NCBI GenBank assembly: GCA_021160985.1
Contig: JAGHBN010000175.1
Span: forward strand, 1-21,483
DNA length: 21,483 bases
Reading direction: 5' to 3'
Source: Thermococcus sp.
Lineage (GTDB): Archaea; Methanobacteriota_B; Thermococci; Thermococcales; Thermococcaceae
Shown one piece after another: positions 13,222 through 20,270 of the stretch. The notes below the pieces were generated by a model. The model did not search any database. It was not told the origin of the DNA and worked only from the letters and a program-made list of their open reading frames with translations. A program made the translations under genes and the position numbers. The first letter of the stretch is position 1; each line of letters begins with the position of its first letter.

Positions 13222-14514
13222 CTAAGATGGATGTCGAGGGTTAAAAAGATTGACGCGAGAATTTAAAAGCCACTTCCACAGGGGCACAGCCCTAATCACA
13301 AGGTTGTCTCTCCGTATTTTCCCCGAGTAGTCCCACGTCACCAGCGTCCCCCTCTTCACACCAAACAGTTTCATAACCCTAAAAAGGTTCTCCACCTCCC
13401 GTGAAGCTACTTCCTCCTCACTTGAGGCATACGTAACCTGTATAAGTTCGGTCTCTCCTTTATCCCTCACGACAAAGTCCACCTCGCCTTTGGTGTCCCT
13501 GTAGTAGTAAAGCTCAAGTCCCTGCCTCCAGTAATGTTTGAGCCTTAGAAGTTCAAGAAAAACTGCATTTTCCATGAGCCTGTCCATATTTTTGGAGACT
13601 CTGGGCAGCACAGCGTTGAGCATCCCCGTATCCACTGTATAGACCTTTTTATCACCCCTCACGATTTCCTTGGGCTTAAAGGAAAACTTTGGAAGCTCGA
13701 ATATCAGGTAGGTGGACTGTAAATATTCAACATACTTCTTAACTGTCCCAACGTTACCTATTCCAAGCGTATTTTTTGTTTTGTTGTAGGTGCACCTGCC
13801 CGCAAAGTTCGAGAAGAGGTAGAATGCCACTTCCTTCAGCTCCCGGACGTTCCTAACTCCATAGCGAACTATAACGTCCCTCGTAATTATGTCGTTGTAG
13901 AGATTTATGAGGTACTCCCTACCGAAGCGCAGCGCCTCCGGGAAGCCGCCGTGCTCGATGTACTCCCGCAGTGCCCTCTTCATCCTGGCTTCATCTCGAG
14001 TCGTTCTTACTTCCGGGCTGATCTCCCGGTAAGCCAGGAATTCCCTGAACGAAAACGGCAGGAGAGTGTAGCTCAGGTATCGACCGGTAAGATACGTCGA
14101 GAACTCCCGCGAGAGCAGCCGGGCGTTGGTCCCCGTGACAACGGTGGGGTATCTTTCCCTCAGAACGGAGACCATCTTCTCCCAGCCCTCCACTTCCTGA
14201 ACTTCGTCGAGAACGATGTAGTCAAACTCACCGAAGAGTTCATAGCCGGCGCTGAGGAGCAACCCGTAGTCCTCAATTTTAAACCCTGCCATCGCAGGAT
14301 CTTCAAAGTTCACATAAAGCGGTTTCCTTCGGAGAGTAGCGGAGAGAACGGACTTTCCGGAGCGCCTTGGGCCGGTTATTATGTGGGCTGTTGGAGCAAA
14401 ATTAACCAAGATCCTCTCCTTCAGCTCCCTCCCGACGATGTTCTCCCGCTCAAGCTTCTCCTTTAGGGTCTCCCACTGATCAGCCAGCACCCTCTTAAGC
14501 TCCTCAACGTTCAT
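13222..14514 (-). CDS. AAA ATPase of the AAA_14/DUF4143 type
   Basis: A 430-residue protein. Residues about 40-160 are a P-loop ATPase with Walker A GPRRSGKS (48-55), Walker B YIVLDE (99-104) and a sensor-like TGTNARLL (127-134). The middle includes the family segment EYIEHGGFPEAL. Residues about 310-430 are a DUF4143-like part with GEVDFVV (343-349) and ELIQV (356-360), the remnant pattern of a PD-(D/E)xK nuclease fold; the usual catalytic Lys after the last strand is replaced (IQVTY). Such ATPases occur in many copies in archaea and their role is unknown. No ribosome binding site precedes the ATG. A TATA box 26 nt upstream predicts a leaderless mRNA, and a regular palindrome array lies directly behind it. 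Confidence 0.9.
   Translation of the reverse strand: MNVEELKRVLADQWETLKEKLERENIVGRELKERILVNFAPTAHIITGPRRSGKSVLSATLRRKPLYVNFEDPAMAGFKIEDYGLLLSAGYELFGEFDYIVLDEVQEVEGWEKMVSVLRERYPTVVTGTNARLLSREFSTYLTGRYLSYTLLPFSFREFLAYREISPEVRTTRDEARMKRALREYIEHGGFPEALRFGREYLINLYNDIITRDVIVRYGVRNVRELKEVAFYLFSNFAGRCTYNKTKNTLGIGNVGTVKKYVEYLQSTYLIFELPKFSFKPKEIVRGDKKVYTVDTGMLNAVLPRVSKNMDRLMENAVFLELLRLKHYWRQGLELYYYRDTKGEVDFVVRDKGETELIQVTYASSEEEVASREVENLFRVMKLFGVKRGTLVTWDYSGKIRRDNLVIRAVPLWKWLLNSRVNLFNPRHPS
13239..13248 (-). promoter_or_regulatory. TATA box of the fumarase operon inside the ATPase gene
   Basis: The minus strand reads ATCTTTTTAA. Its centre predicts transcription from about 13217, just at the GGTGAG ribosome binding site. 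Because it lies in the last codons of the upstream gene, fumarase can be expressed independently of the ATPase. Confidence 0.45.
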
Positions 14515-14537
14515 AGGACAAACTAGTCCAAACTTCC

Positions 14538-14543
14538 TATAAA
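14538..14543 (-). promoter_or_regulatory. TATA box of the ATPase gene
   Basis: The minus strand reads TTTATA, in GCTTTATAGG, centred 26 nt upstream of the ATG at 14514. The adjoining BRE position (14544-14549) touches the first palindrome of the array, so a bound protein there would contact TBP/TFB. Confidence 0.65.
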
Positions 14544-14546
14544 GCT

Positions 14547-14630
14547 TACCACTATACTGGCAAATTTCCCGTCGAAATCATACCACCATACTGGTAAACT
14601 TTTCCGGTAAACTTTGCCAGTATGATGGTA
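14547..14630. repeat. Array of three 16-bp palindromes with 34-bp spacing
   Basis: TACCACTATACTGGCA (14547-14562), TACCACCATACTGGTA (14581-14596) and, on the minus strand, TACCATCATACTGGCA (14615-14630) share the form TACCA-N6-TGGYA. Start-to-start distances are exactly 34 and 34 bp. Weaker dyads lie at the midpoints: ATTTC/GAAAT (14564-14578) and TTTTCCGGTAAA (14600-14611). GGTAAACTT also occurs twice in direct order (14593-14601, 14606-14614). The array sits directly upstream of the BRE/TATA box of the ATPase gene and after the 3' end of the SerA-type gene. It looks like a cooperative operator. Confidence 0.8.
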
Positions 14631-14675
14631 AAGGTCTGCGAGAACCGAAGATGAACTAAAGGGGAAGGAAGGGCA

Positions 14676-15593
14676 TCAGCCCTTGAGAACCTCGACGATC
14701 TGCTCGGCGACCTGGACACCTGCACGCATCTGGGCCTCAACGGTGGAAGCTCCAATGTGCGGGGTCAGGACGACGTTGTCGAGCTTGGTGAGCGGGTGGT
14801 CCGCCGGCAGAGGCTCCTCCTCAAAGACATCGAGGCCGGCACCGGCAATCCAGCCCTCCTGGAGGGCCTTGACGAGGGCCTCTGTGTCGACAACAGCACC
14901 GCGGGCGGCGTTGATGAGTATCGCCGTCGGCTTCATGAGCTTAAGCCTCTCCTCGTTGATGAGGTGGTAGGTGGCATCTATGAGCGGGACGTGCAGAGTT
15001 ACAACGTCGCTCTCCTTAAGGAGCTCCTCCAGGCTGACGAACTTTCCCCCGACTTCCTTAGCCCTTTCCTCGTTCGGGTACGGATCGTAGAGGAGGAGGT
15101 TCATGCCGAGGGCTTTCGCTATCTTGGCGACCTCATAGCCTATCCTTCCAAAGCCGACGACTCCAAGGGTCTTGCCTTCAACCTCAATACCCATGCACTG
15201 TTTCTTGGCCCAGACACCCTCGCGCATCTTCCTGTCGGCGAAGGCGACCTTCCTGGCCACGTTGAACATGAGCGCAACGGCGAGTTCGGCAACGCTCCTT
15301 GAGCTGGCTCCTGGGCTGTTGACGACCTTTATCCCGCGCTCCTTGGCGGCCTCAAGCTCTATGTTGTCGAGGCCGACGCCGGCCCTTCCAATGACCTTGA
15401 GCTTCGGAGCCGCCTCGATGACCTTCCTCGTCACCTTCGGCTTGCTCCTAACGATTATGGCATCGACGTCGCCGACGAGCTCCAGGAGGCGAGCCTCATC
15501 AGGATACTCCTCATAAACAATCTCAAAACCCGCGTTTTTCAAAACCTCTATAGCCTTCTCGTGCAGCGGCGCTGCAACCAAAACCTTCACCAT
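14676..15593 (-). CDS. serA: D-3-phosphoglycerate dehydrogenase-type 2-hydroxyacid dehydrogenase
   Basis: A 305-residue cytosolic enzyme that oxidises 3-phosphoglycerate with NAD+, the first step of serine synthesis. The visible marks are GRAGVGLDNI, the NAD-binding GFGRIG (147-152) with Asp170 favouring NAD over NADP, catalytic Arg231 (NAARGAVVD), an acidic residue near 260 (DVFEEEPL) and His279 (TPHIGAST). It lacks the C-terminal ACT regulatory domain of the long bacterial forms, as is usual in this group. Related dehydrogenases (glyoxylate or hydroxypyruvate reductases) are possible. The ATG at 15593 is chosen over GTG 15602 because GGTGGTG stands just before it. The DUF47 gene ends 10 bp upstream, so they are probably cotranscribed. 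Confidence 0.88.
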   Translation of the reverse strand: MVKVLVAAPLHEKAIEVLKNAGFEIVYEEYPDEARLLELVGDVDAIIVRSKPKVTRKVIEAAPKLKVIGRAGVGLDNIELEAAKERGIKVVNSPGASSRSVAELAVALMFNVARKVAFADRKMREGVWAKKQCMGIEVEGKTLGVVGFGRIGYEVAKIAKALGMNLLLYDPYPNEERAKEVGGKFVSLEELLKESDVVTLHVPLIDATYHLINEERLKLMKPTAILINAARGAVVDTEALVKALQEGWIAGAGLDVFEEEPLPADHPLTKLDNVVLTPHIGASTVEAQMRAGVQVAEQIVEVLKG

Positions 15594-15603
15594 TTTCACC
15601 ACC

Positions 15604-16251
15604 TCATCCCCTTCTTTTTATTGCCATGAGCATGACCTGATCAGAGGCATCCTCGGCCCTGTCGGCTATATCCCCCACCTTCGTCAGTACCTGATTCCAG
15701 ATGAGCTTGGCATACGTCGTGATAGTCTCGCTCTCAAAAACCTTGCCCTTAACATCATACTCAATCTCGTCAGCCTTTTCTTCAGCATCCTCAACCGCCT
15801 TGGCAAGCTCTATAGCCCTGTCAACGTCCGAATTCATGGCATTTACCGCCTGAACGAGAACCCCATATGTCTCAATGGCCGCCTCCACAAGCCCGAGTAT
15901 TTCGTCCTTCAGCTCCTTTGGAACCTTCGGCTTGGCCAGCAGCAGGGTGTGGGTCGCGCTCTCCGCAGCGTCGGCAACCTGATCGACCAGCTCACTGAGT
16001 CTCACGTAGTCGCCCCTGTTAGCCGGAAGAAAAGCCCCCTCGTAGAGCATCATCTCTATACTCCTTCTGAGGGTGTCGGCCTTGCTCTCCAGCTGGTCAA
16101 CCTCCCTCTCAAATGCCCTCGCCCTCTCAAGGTCGCCGTCAAGGTAAGCGGTAACCAGCTCCCGGAAGGCCACAAGGGACTCATTGACGACCTTAAGATG
16201 CTCGCCTATGAGCTCAAAAACCCCGCTCTCTTTACCTCCGAATATGGGCAT
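15604..16251 (-). CDS. DUF47/PhoU-like coiled-coil protein
   Basis: A 215-residue all-helical protein of the DUF47 (TIGR00153) family, related to PhoU. The heptad-rich helices contain the repeated E/D-rich patterns of the family: FEREVDQLESKADTLRRSI in the first half and VEDAEEKADEIEYDVKGKVF in the second, each with the acidic spots that bind metal ions in PhoU-like proteins. Members usually accompany a PiT-type phosphate transporter and are thought to gate or regulate it. No transporter lies in this window. The ATG follows GGAGGGTC. It is 21 bp after the ketopantoate reductase gene and 10 bp before the SerA-type gene, so the three form a likely operon. Confidence 0.88.
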   Translation of the reverse strand: MPIFGGKESGVFELIGEHLKVVNESLVAFRELVTAYLDGDLERARAFEREVDQLESKADTLRRSIEMMLYEGAFLPANRGDYVRLSELVDQVADAAESATHTLLLAKPKVPKELKDEILGLVEAAIETYGVLVQAVNAMNSDVDRAIELAKAVEDAEEKADEIEYDVKGKVFESETITTYAKLIWNQVLTKVGDIADRAEDASDQVMLMAIKRRG

Positions 16252-16272
16252 CTTAGACCCTCCAGCTATACT

Positions 16273-17181
16273 TCACCGCCCGGGTTTATTTAGATTTTCC
16301 TTGGCCCTGATAAGGGCCCACAAAAGCTCGTTTCTGGGGGCTTCTAAACCCACAGAACGGGCGTACTCCACTATCTTTCCGTGGATGTAGTCCACCTCAG
16401 TCCTCTTGCCCCTCCATATGTCCTGGAGCGTCGAGTTGTAGTTCTCCCTCGTCCGCTCTATGGTATCCCAGAGGAGCTCAAGCGGGTGAATTTCAAACTC
16501 CACGCCGAGTTGCTGGGCCACGATGCAGCCCTCTCTTGCTATATCCACGGATATCCCCTCGAGCTCAGGTACATCTTTCAAAACACCGTTTTTAACCTCC
16601 AGAGCCGTTCCAAGGCCGTTGATGACGGAGTTAACTATAGCCTTCGCCCACTTCCAGCCGATAACGTGCTCCGTAACGGACGTTTCAAGACCCGCAGACC
16701 TGAAAACTTCGGCCACCTTTTCCACGAAGGAGTCTCTTCCCGTAGGATACTTCCCGATCACGGTAACGCCCTTCCCGGTCCACTTCACGCGCCCCCACTC
16801 GACCAGCATCGCCCCGTTTGTGGTTATCCCACCCATGACGTTTGGCGTGACTTTTAAGGCAAGCTCCTCGTTGCCCAACCCGTTCTGAATACTGAGTATC
16901 CATGTTTCGGGCCCTATGCAGCTGCGGGCGCATTCGAGTGCAGTCCTAGTTGAATAGGACTTGGTGGCGAGTATCAGAAGCTCCGGAGGCTCTTCAGGCG
17001 CGTATACACTCGCCTCAGGATACGCGGTGAACTCTTCAACCCCAAACACGTGGAGCCCGTTTTCCTTTACCGCACTCACCTGCTCTTCCCGCCCGATGAG
17101 GGTTACATCGTTTTCTGCCCTCGCCAAAAGCGCTCCAAAAAGCGAACCTATACTCCCCGCTCCAAGGATGTAAATCCTCAT
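16273..17181 (-). CDS. panE: 2-dehydropantoate 2-reductase (ketopantoate reductase)
   Basis: A 302-residue cytosolic enzyme that reduces 2-dehydropantoate to pantoate on the way to coenzyme A. The N-terminal Rossmann motif GAGSIGSLFG (7-16) and the family segments SIQNGLGNEE, MGGITTNGAM and GWKWAKAIVNSVINGLGTAL (with the active-site Lys and Asn) are all present; the C-terminal helical domain ends normally. The Thermococcus kodakarensis enzyme is, as I recall, NADH-dependent and inhibited by CoA, which may apply here. The frame is open upstream as far as 17340, but the ATG at 17181 follows GGTGGTG and puts the Rossmann motif at the N-terminus. It is divergent from the TrmJ-like gene with 46 bp between starts. 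Confidence 0.93.
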   Translation of the reverse strand: MRIYILGAGSIGSLFGALLARAENDVTLIGREEQVSAVKENGLHVFGVEEFTAYPEASVYAPEEPPELLILATKSYSTRTALECARSCIGPETWILSIQNGLGNEELALKVTPNVMGGITTNGAMLVEWGRVKWTGKGVTVIGKYPTGRDSFVEKVAEVFRSAGLETSVTEHVIGWKWAKAIVNSVINGLGTALEVKNGVLKDVPELEGISVDIAREGCIVAQQLGVEFEIHPLELLWDTIERTRENYNSTLQDIWRGKRTEVDYIHGKIVEYARSVGLEAPRNELLWALIRAKENLNKPGR

Positions 17182-17196
17182 CACACCACCACAACC

Positions 17197-17219
17197 ATTT
17201 AAAGGAACTATCCTTAAAT
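17197..17219. promoter_or_regulatory. Interlocked divergent promoters of panE and the TrmJ-like gene
   Basis: The plus-strand TATA box TTTAAA (17198-17203) is centred 27 nt before the ATG at 17228, predicting a leaderless mRNA. The minus-strand box ATTTAAGG (17212-17219) predicts transcription of panE from about 17189. Each box lies between the other box and its own start, so the two initiation complexes should exclude each other. Confidence 0.5.
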
Positions 17220-17227
17220 GCCTACCG

Positions 17228-17944
17228 ATGATTTCGGTGGTGCTCGTTGAGCCCGAGGGGCCGGCAAACATAGGAATGGTTGCAAGGACAATGAAAAACT
17301 TTGGATTCTCAAGGTTAGTCCTCATTAACCCGAATATCACCGAGGAGAGCTACAGCTACGCCGTCCATGCACAGGAAATCCTCGATAATGCCATCACGCT
17401 CAAAGAGTTTGGCGAAGCGCTCAAACTATTCGATCTGAGGGTCGGAACAACGGGAAAGCCCGGAAAACGGTTCTCGGCCCACCGTTCGCCAATGTATCCC
17501 TGGGAGCTAAGGGAGCTCCTCAAAGGGTACGACGGAAGGATCGGGCTCTTCTTTGGGAGAGAAAGCATAGGTCTGAAGAATGAGGAACTTGAGAGACTCG
17601 ACGTCATCCTCACCATACCCACCAGCGATGCCTACCCCGTGATGAACCTTGCACAGGCCGTCGCCGTGATTCTGTACGAACTATCAAAGGAGCGGCCTGA
17701 ACCATCGGCAAAAGCTTTGGAGCCCGCAACGGATGTTGAGAAGGAAGTTCTCGTGAGGACTTGGAGTAGACTCCTCGAAGTTCTCGATTACCCCAAAGAC
17801 ATCGAGAGGAGGGAGGTTTTCCTCAAAGTGTTTAACCGGGCCATCCGGAAGTCCTTTCTCTACGGCAGAGAGGTTCATACAATTATAGGGCCCCTAAGGA
17901 AGGCCGTCAAAAGACTGGAGGAGTGTAAAGATGCTGAGCGTTGA
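17228..17944 (+). CDS. trmJ: TrmJ-like tRNA 2'-O-methyltransferase (SPOUT family)
   Basis: A 238-residue SPOUT-class methyltransferase. Its three motifs are visible: VEPEGPANIGMVARTMKNFG (8-26, with Asn14 and Arg20), GLFFGRESIGLKNEEL (106-121) and IPTSDAYPVMNLAQAVAVILYEL (130-152, forming the SAM-binding knot). The C-terminal helical extension (about 165-238) is as in TrmJ. Archaeal TrmJ 2'-O-methylates nucleotide 32 of tRNA anticodon loops using S-adenosylmethionine. The start is the first ATG. It has no ribosome binding site and lies 27 nt from a TATA box. The alkyltransferase gene overlaps its end by 14 bp. A different SpoU-type target cannot be excluded. Confidence 0.88.
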   Translation: MISVVLVEPEGPANIGMVARTMKNFGFSRLVLINPNITEESYSYAVHAQEILDNAITLKEFGEALKLFDLRVGTTGKPGKRFSAHRSPMYPWELRELLKGYDGRIGLFFGRESIGLKNEELERLDVILTIPTSDAYPVMNLAQAVAVILYELSKERPEPSAKALEPATDVEKEVLVRTWSRLLEVLDYPKDIERREVFLKVFNRAIRKSFLYGREVHTIIGPLRKAVKRLEECKDAER

Positions 17945-18467
17945 GAGGTTCCGGATAGCCGGCAGGGATGTGTGGATAGGCGTGTTTTACTCCGAAAAAA
18001 TCCAGGGAATAACCTTCTCGCTGGACATGGAGCAGTTCGAAAAAAACCTTGACCGCCTTGCGGGGTTTCTGAAGAAAAGGGGCGTCGATATCAGCACCGA
18101 ACGCGGAGGGTCGGACTATCCCCGTCTCATCAGAGACCTCATTGTGGGCAGGGTTGACAACACCGAAATCCTGCCGGAGATGTCCTTCGAGGGTGTAACG
18201 ACCTTCGAAAAGAGGGTTTACGAGTGGCTCACGAAAAACGTTAAAAGAGGGAGTGTTATAACGTATGGTAGCCTTGCCCGGGCTCTTGGCACGTCACCGC
18301 GGGCCGTAGGCGGGGCAATGAGGAGGAACCCTTACCCAATAGCTGTTCCATGTCACCGCGTCGTTGCTCACGACGGCATCGGTTACTATACCCCGAGACT
18401 GGACGAAAAGGTCTTCCTGCTCGAGATTGAGGGGGTGAAAGGATGGACAAACTCAAAGCATACCTGA
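17931..18467 (+). CDS. ogt: Methylated-DNA--protein-cysteine methyltransferase (MGMT)
   Basis: A 178-residue suicide DNA repair protein that takes alkyl groups from O6-alkylguanine onto its own cysteine. The active site VPCHRVVAHDG places the acceptor at Cys141, the same number as in the Thermococcus kodakarensis enzyme of known structure, which this protein resembles along its whole length (SFEGVT, FEKRVYEWL, RGSVITYGSLA). The helix-turn-helix with the arginine finger is in TSPRAVGGAMRRNPYPI (121-137). GGAGGAGTG lies just before the ATG. The gene overlaps both neighbours (14 and 25 bp), so the three form one operon. Confidence 0.97.
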   Translation: MLSVERFRIAGRDVWIGVFYSEKIQGITFSLDMEQFEKNLDRLAGFLKKRGVDISTERGGSDYPRLIRDLIVGRVDNTEILPEMSFEGVTTFEKRVYEWLTKNVKRGSVITYGSLARALGTSPRAVGGAMRRNPYPIAVPCHRVVAHDGIGYYTPRLDEKVFLLEIEGVKGWTNSKHT

Positions 18468-19477
18468 TAGGTTTCCTGATAGTGGTCGTGGCGATAGCCG
18501 CTGGAATAGTCTGGTACGGAGGATGGAAACTGCTTCTCCAAGTGATACTTACTCTCGGCTTCCTTCTAGTCACGCTGATGCTGCTCTTCTTCACGGCGCT
18601 GACGCTCTATGCCGAAAGCTGGAAGTACGGTGCCGTGCTGGCGATCCTCACCGCAATAAGCGGCTACGGGACGTACCTGAGCGTCACCTGGCAGAAGCTG
18701 GAGATCGTTGGAGGCATAATAGCGTTCTTCGTTCTGGCCCTTCTGTTTGGGGTCTGGTACATCAGCGAGCCTGATCTCAGCCTTGCCGACCGCTTCCGCT
18801 CGGCCGAGAAGCTTGAAAAGATGGGCAGGTACAAGGCGGCGGCCAGAAAGTACGAGAAGGCCGGGAACTACCTGAAGGCTGCGGAGATGTACGAGAAGCT
18901 CAGCTGGATGGAGAGCGCCGCCTGGGCCTACGAGAAGGCCGGCAAGTACGAGAAGGCCGCGGAGATATACGAGGCCCTTTACGAGAAGGAGAAGGACACC
19001 TACTACCTGAAGGAGGCCCACGAGTACTGGAAGAAGGCCGGGGACATGGAGAGGGCAGCTAAGGCCCTTGAGCGCTATGCCGAGGAGGAGCCGTGGTTCT
19101 GGGAGGACGTTGCGAAGCTCTACGAGGAGCTGGGCAACGAGGAGAAGGGCAGGGAAGCCTGGGAGAGGGCCCTCGAGTACTACCAGAAGGAGGCCGAGGA
19201 GGAGGGCGTCTTCTGGGAGGACGTCGGCAACATAGCGAGGAAGCTTGGAAAGGAAGACCTCGCGAGGGAGGCTTACCAGAAGTTCCTCGAGTACTGCCTT
19301 AAGGAGGCCGAAGAAGACCCGATGTGGTGGAAGCACGTCGCAGAAGCTTATGAATACCTCGGCGAGAAGGAGAAGGCGGAAGAGGCCAGAAGGAAGTACG
19401 AGGAGTACAGGGCAAAGATAATGAAGGCCAACGAGGAGACTTCCCACTTCCTGGGCGAGGAGAAGGAGAAGGCCTGA
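18443..19477 (+). CDS. Four-helix membrane protein with C-terminal helical (TPR/SNAP-like) repeats
   Basis: A 344-residue protein. The N-terminal 108 residues hold four predicted membrane helices (about 8-26, 31-53, 62-80, 87-107). The soluble remainder is built of helical repeats: first short units of about 20 residues such as KAGNYLKAAEMYEKL and KAGKYEKAAEIYEAL (about 122-215), then three units of 38 residues marked by Trp220, Trp258 and Trp296 in the pattern (F/W)W(E/K)(D/H)V. Such repeats bind proteins; here they should face the cytoplasm, though topology was not computed. It overlaps the alkyltransferase gene by 25 bp after the site GGGGGTGAAAGG. Function and partners are unknown. Confidence 0.85.
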   Translation: MDKLKAYLIGFLIVVVAIAAGIVWYGGWKLLLQVILTLGFLLVTLMLLFFTALTLYAESWKYGAVLAILTAISGYGTYLSVTWQKLEIVGGIIAFFVLALLFGVWYISEPDLSLADRFRSAEKLEKMGRYKAAARKYEKAGNYLKAAEMYEKLSWMESAAWAYEKAGKYEKAAEIYEALYEKEKDTYYLKEAHEYWKKAGDMERAAKALERYAEEEPWFWEDVAKLYEELGNEEKGREAWERALEYYQKEAEEEGVFWEDVGNIARKLGKEDLAREAYQKFLEYCLKEAEEDPMWWKHVAEAYEYLGEKEKAEEARRKYEEYRAKIMKANEETSHFLGEEKEKA

Positions 19478-19548
19478 GGCCGGAAACCACATTTCCAGTT
19501 CTTCCACATTTTATTGGCTCAGAAATAAGCAGTTCTGCAAACCGGGAA

Positions 19549-19731
19549 TTAATACAGTTCTCCAGCTCCATCCAGCTCTTCAAGTTCTTCCTCGAGCTCC
19601 CGCTTTTTCCTCTCGGTATACTTCGTCATCCAATCGAAGATAAACCACGCCACCAGGAAGAAAACGGCTATTCCCACAAAGCCAAACAAAATTTGAGAGT
19701 CCGTGGGGACGGTTCGAGGGATGTAAGCCAT
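19549..19731 (-). CDS. Small single-helix membrane protein
   Basis: A 60-residue protein. Residues about 14-34 (ILFGFVGIAVFFLVAWFIF) form one membrane helix, followed by a basic turn (KYTERKKR) and an acidic helical tail (ELEEELEELDG). The ATG at 19731 follows GGTGGGAAC. An upstream in-frame ATG (19761) is less likely, because a TATA box (around 19761-19770) would start transcription near 19740. The gene is divergent from NAC and convergent with the membrane repeat protein. Its role is unknown. Confidence 0.75.
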   Translation of the reverse strand: MAYIPRTVPTDSQILFGFVGIAVFFLVAWFIFDWMTKYTERKKRELEEELEELDGAGELY

Positions 19732-19759
19732 GTTCCCACCGAATATAATTTGAGAGGGC

Positions 19760-19788
19760 ACCTAAAAACTTTGCCAACCTTTTTAAAA
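19760..19788. promoter_or_regulatory. Back-to-back promoters of the small membrane protein and NAC
   Basis: The minus-strand element AGTTTTTAGG (19761-19770) fits the gene starting at 19731. The plus-strand element TTTTTAAAA (19780-19788) fits NAC, with a predicted start at about 19808-19810, next to the AGGTGG site. Confidence 0.45.
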
Positions 19789-19818
19789 TCCGAGGAGAAT
19801 TCTCCCCAGGTGGTAGAG

Positions 19819-20154
19819 ATGATGGGTATGAACCCAAGGCAGATGAAGAAGCTCATGCGCCAGATGGGCATCAAGATGGAGGAGCTTGAGGGCGTTGAGG
19901 AAGTCATAATCAGGATGGAAAACAAGGAGATAGTCCTCAAAGAGCCCGTAATCACGGTAATAACCGCTCAGGGTGAGAAGAGCTACCAGATCGTCCCCGG
20001 AAGTGAGGAGGTTAGGGCCATCGTGAAGGTCTCCGAGGATGACATCAAGCTCGTCATGGAGCAGGCTGGCGTTGACTATGATACTGCAAAGAAGGCGCTG
20101 GAGGAGGCAAACGGCGACCTCGCGGAAGCAATACTGAAGCTCACCGAAAGCTGA
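19819..20154 (+). CDS. nac: Nascent polypeptide-associated complex protein (archaeal NAC)
   Basis: A 111-residue ribosome-associated chaperone that meets nascent chains at the exit tunnel. The archaeal opening GMNPRQMKKLMRQMGI is followed by the NAC beta-barrel domain (about 15-62, with EEVIIRMENKEIVL and VITVITAQGEKSYQIVPG) and a UBA domain (about 72-110). Archaeal NAC works as a homodimer. The frame is open further upstream, but the ATG at 19819 follows AGGTGG and matches the known family start; ATG 19822 is an alternative. T-runs after the stop (CCGTTTTTGG and CTTTTTTC up to 20213) are likely termination sites. Confidence 0.97.
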   Translation: MMGMNPRQMKKLMRQMGIKMEELEGVEEVIIRMENKEIVLKEPVITVITAQGEKSYQIVPGSEEVRAIVKVSEDDIKLVMEQAGVDYDTAKKALEEANGDLAEAILKLTES

Positions 20155-20240
20155 GAAATTTTCCGTTTTTGGTGCCAAAGGAAACCGGAGCACTTGCCCC
20201 CTGCTCTTTTTTCAAACCCCTATTGAGAACCTCCAAAAGG

Positions 20241-20248
20241 ATATAAAT
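20241..20248 (+). promoter_or_regulatory. TATA box of hflX
   Basis: ATATAAAT is centred about 26 nt before the ATG at 20271. No ribosome binding site intervenes, so the mRNA is probably leaderless. Confidence 0.65.
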
Positions 20249-20270
20249 GGAACAAAACGAGGCTATCACG

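Noticed and set aside
13222..14514. The ATPase gene plus palindromes as an insertion element or defence island.
   Set aside because: The palindromes are internal promoter repeats, not terminal inverted repeats flanking the gene, and no other defence or mobility gene is nearby.
18566..19507. A 313-codon leucine-rich frame on the minus strand opposite the membrane repeat protein.
   Set aside because: Leucine richness comes from reading the reverse of GAG/AAG-rich helical repeats. The plus-strand frame is coupled to ogt and has a strong ribosome binding site.
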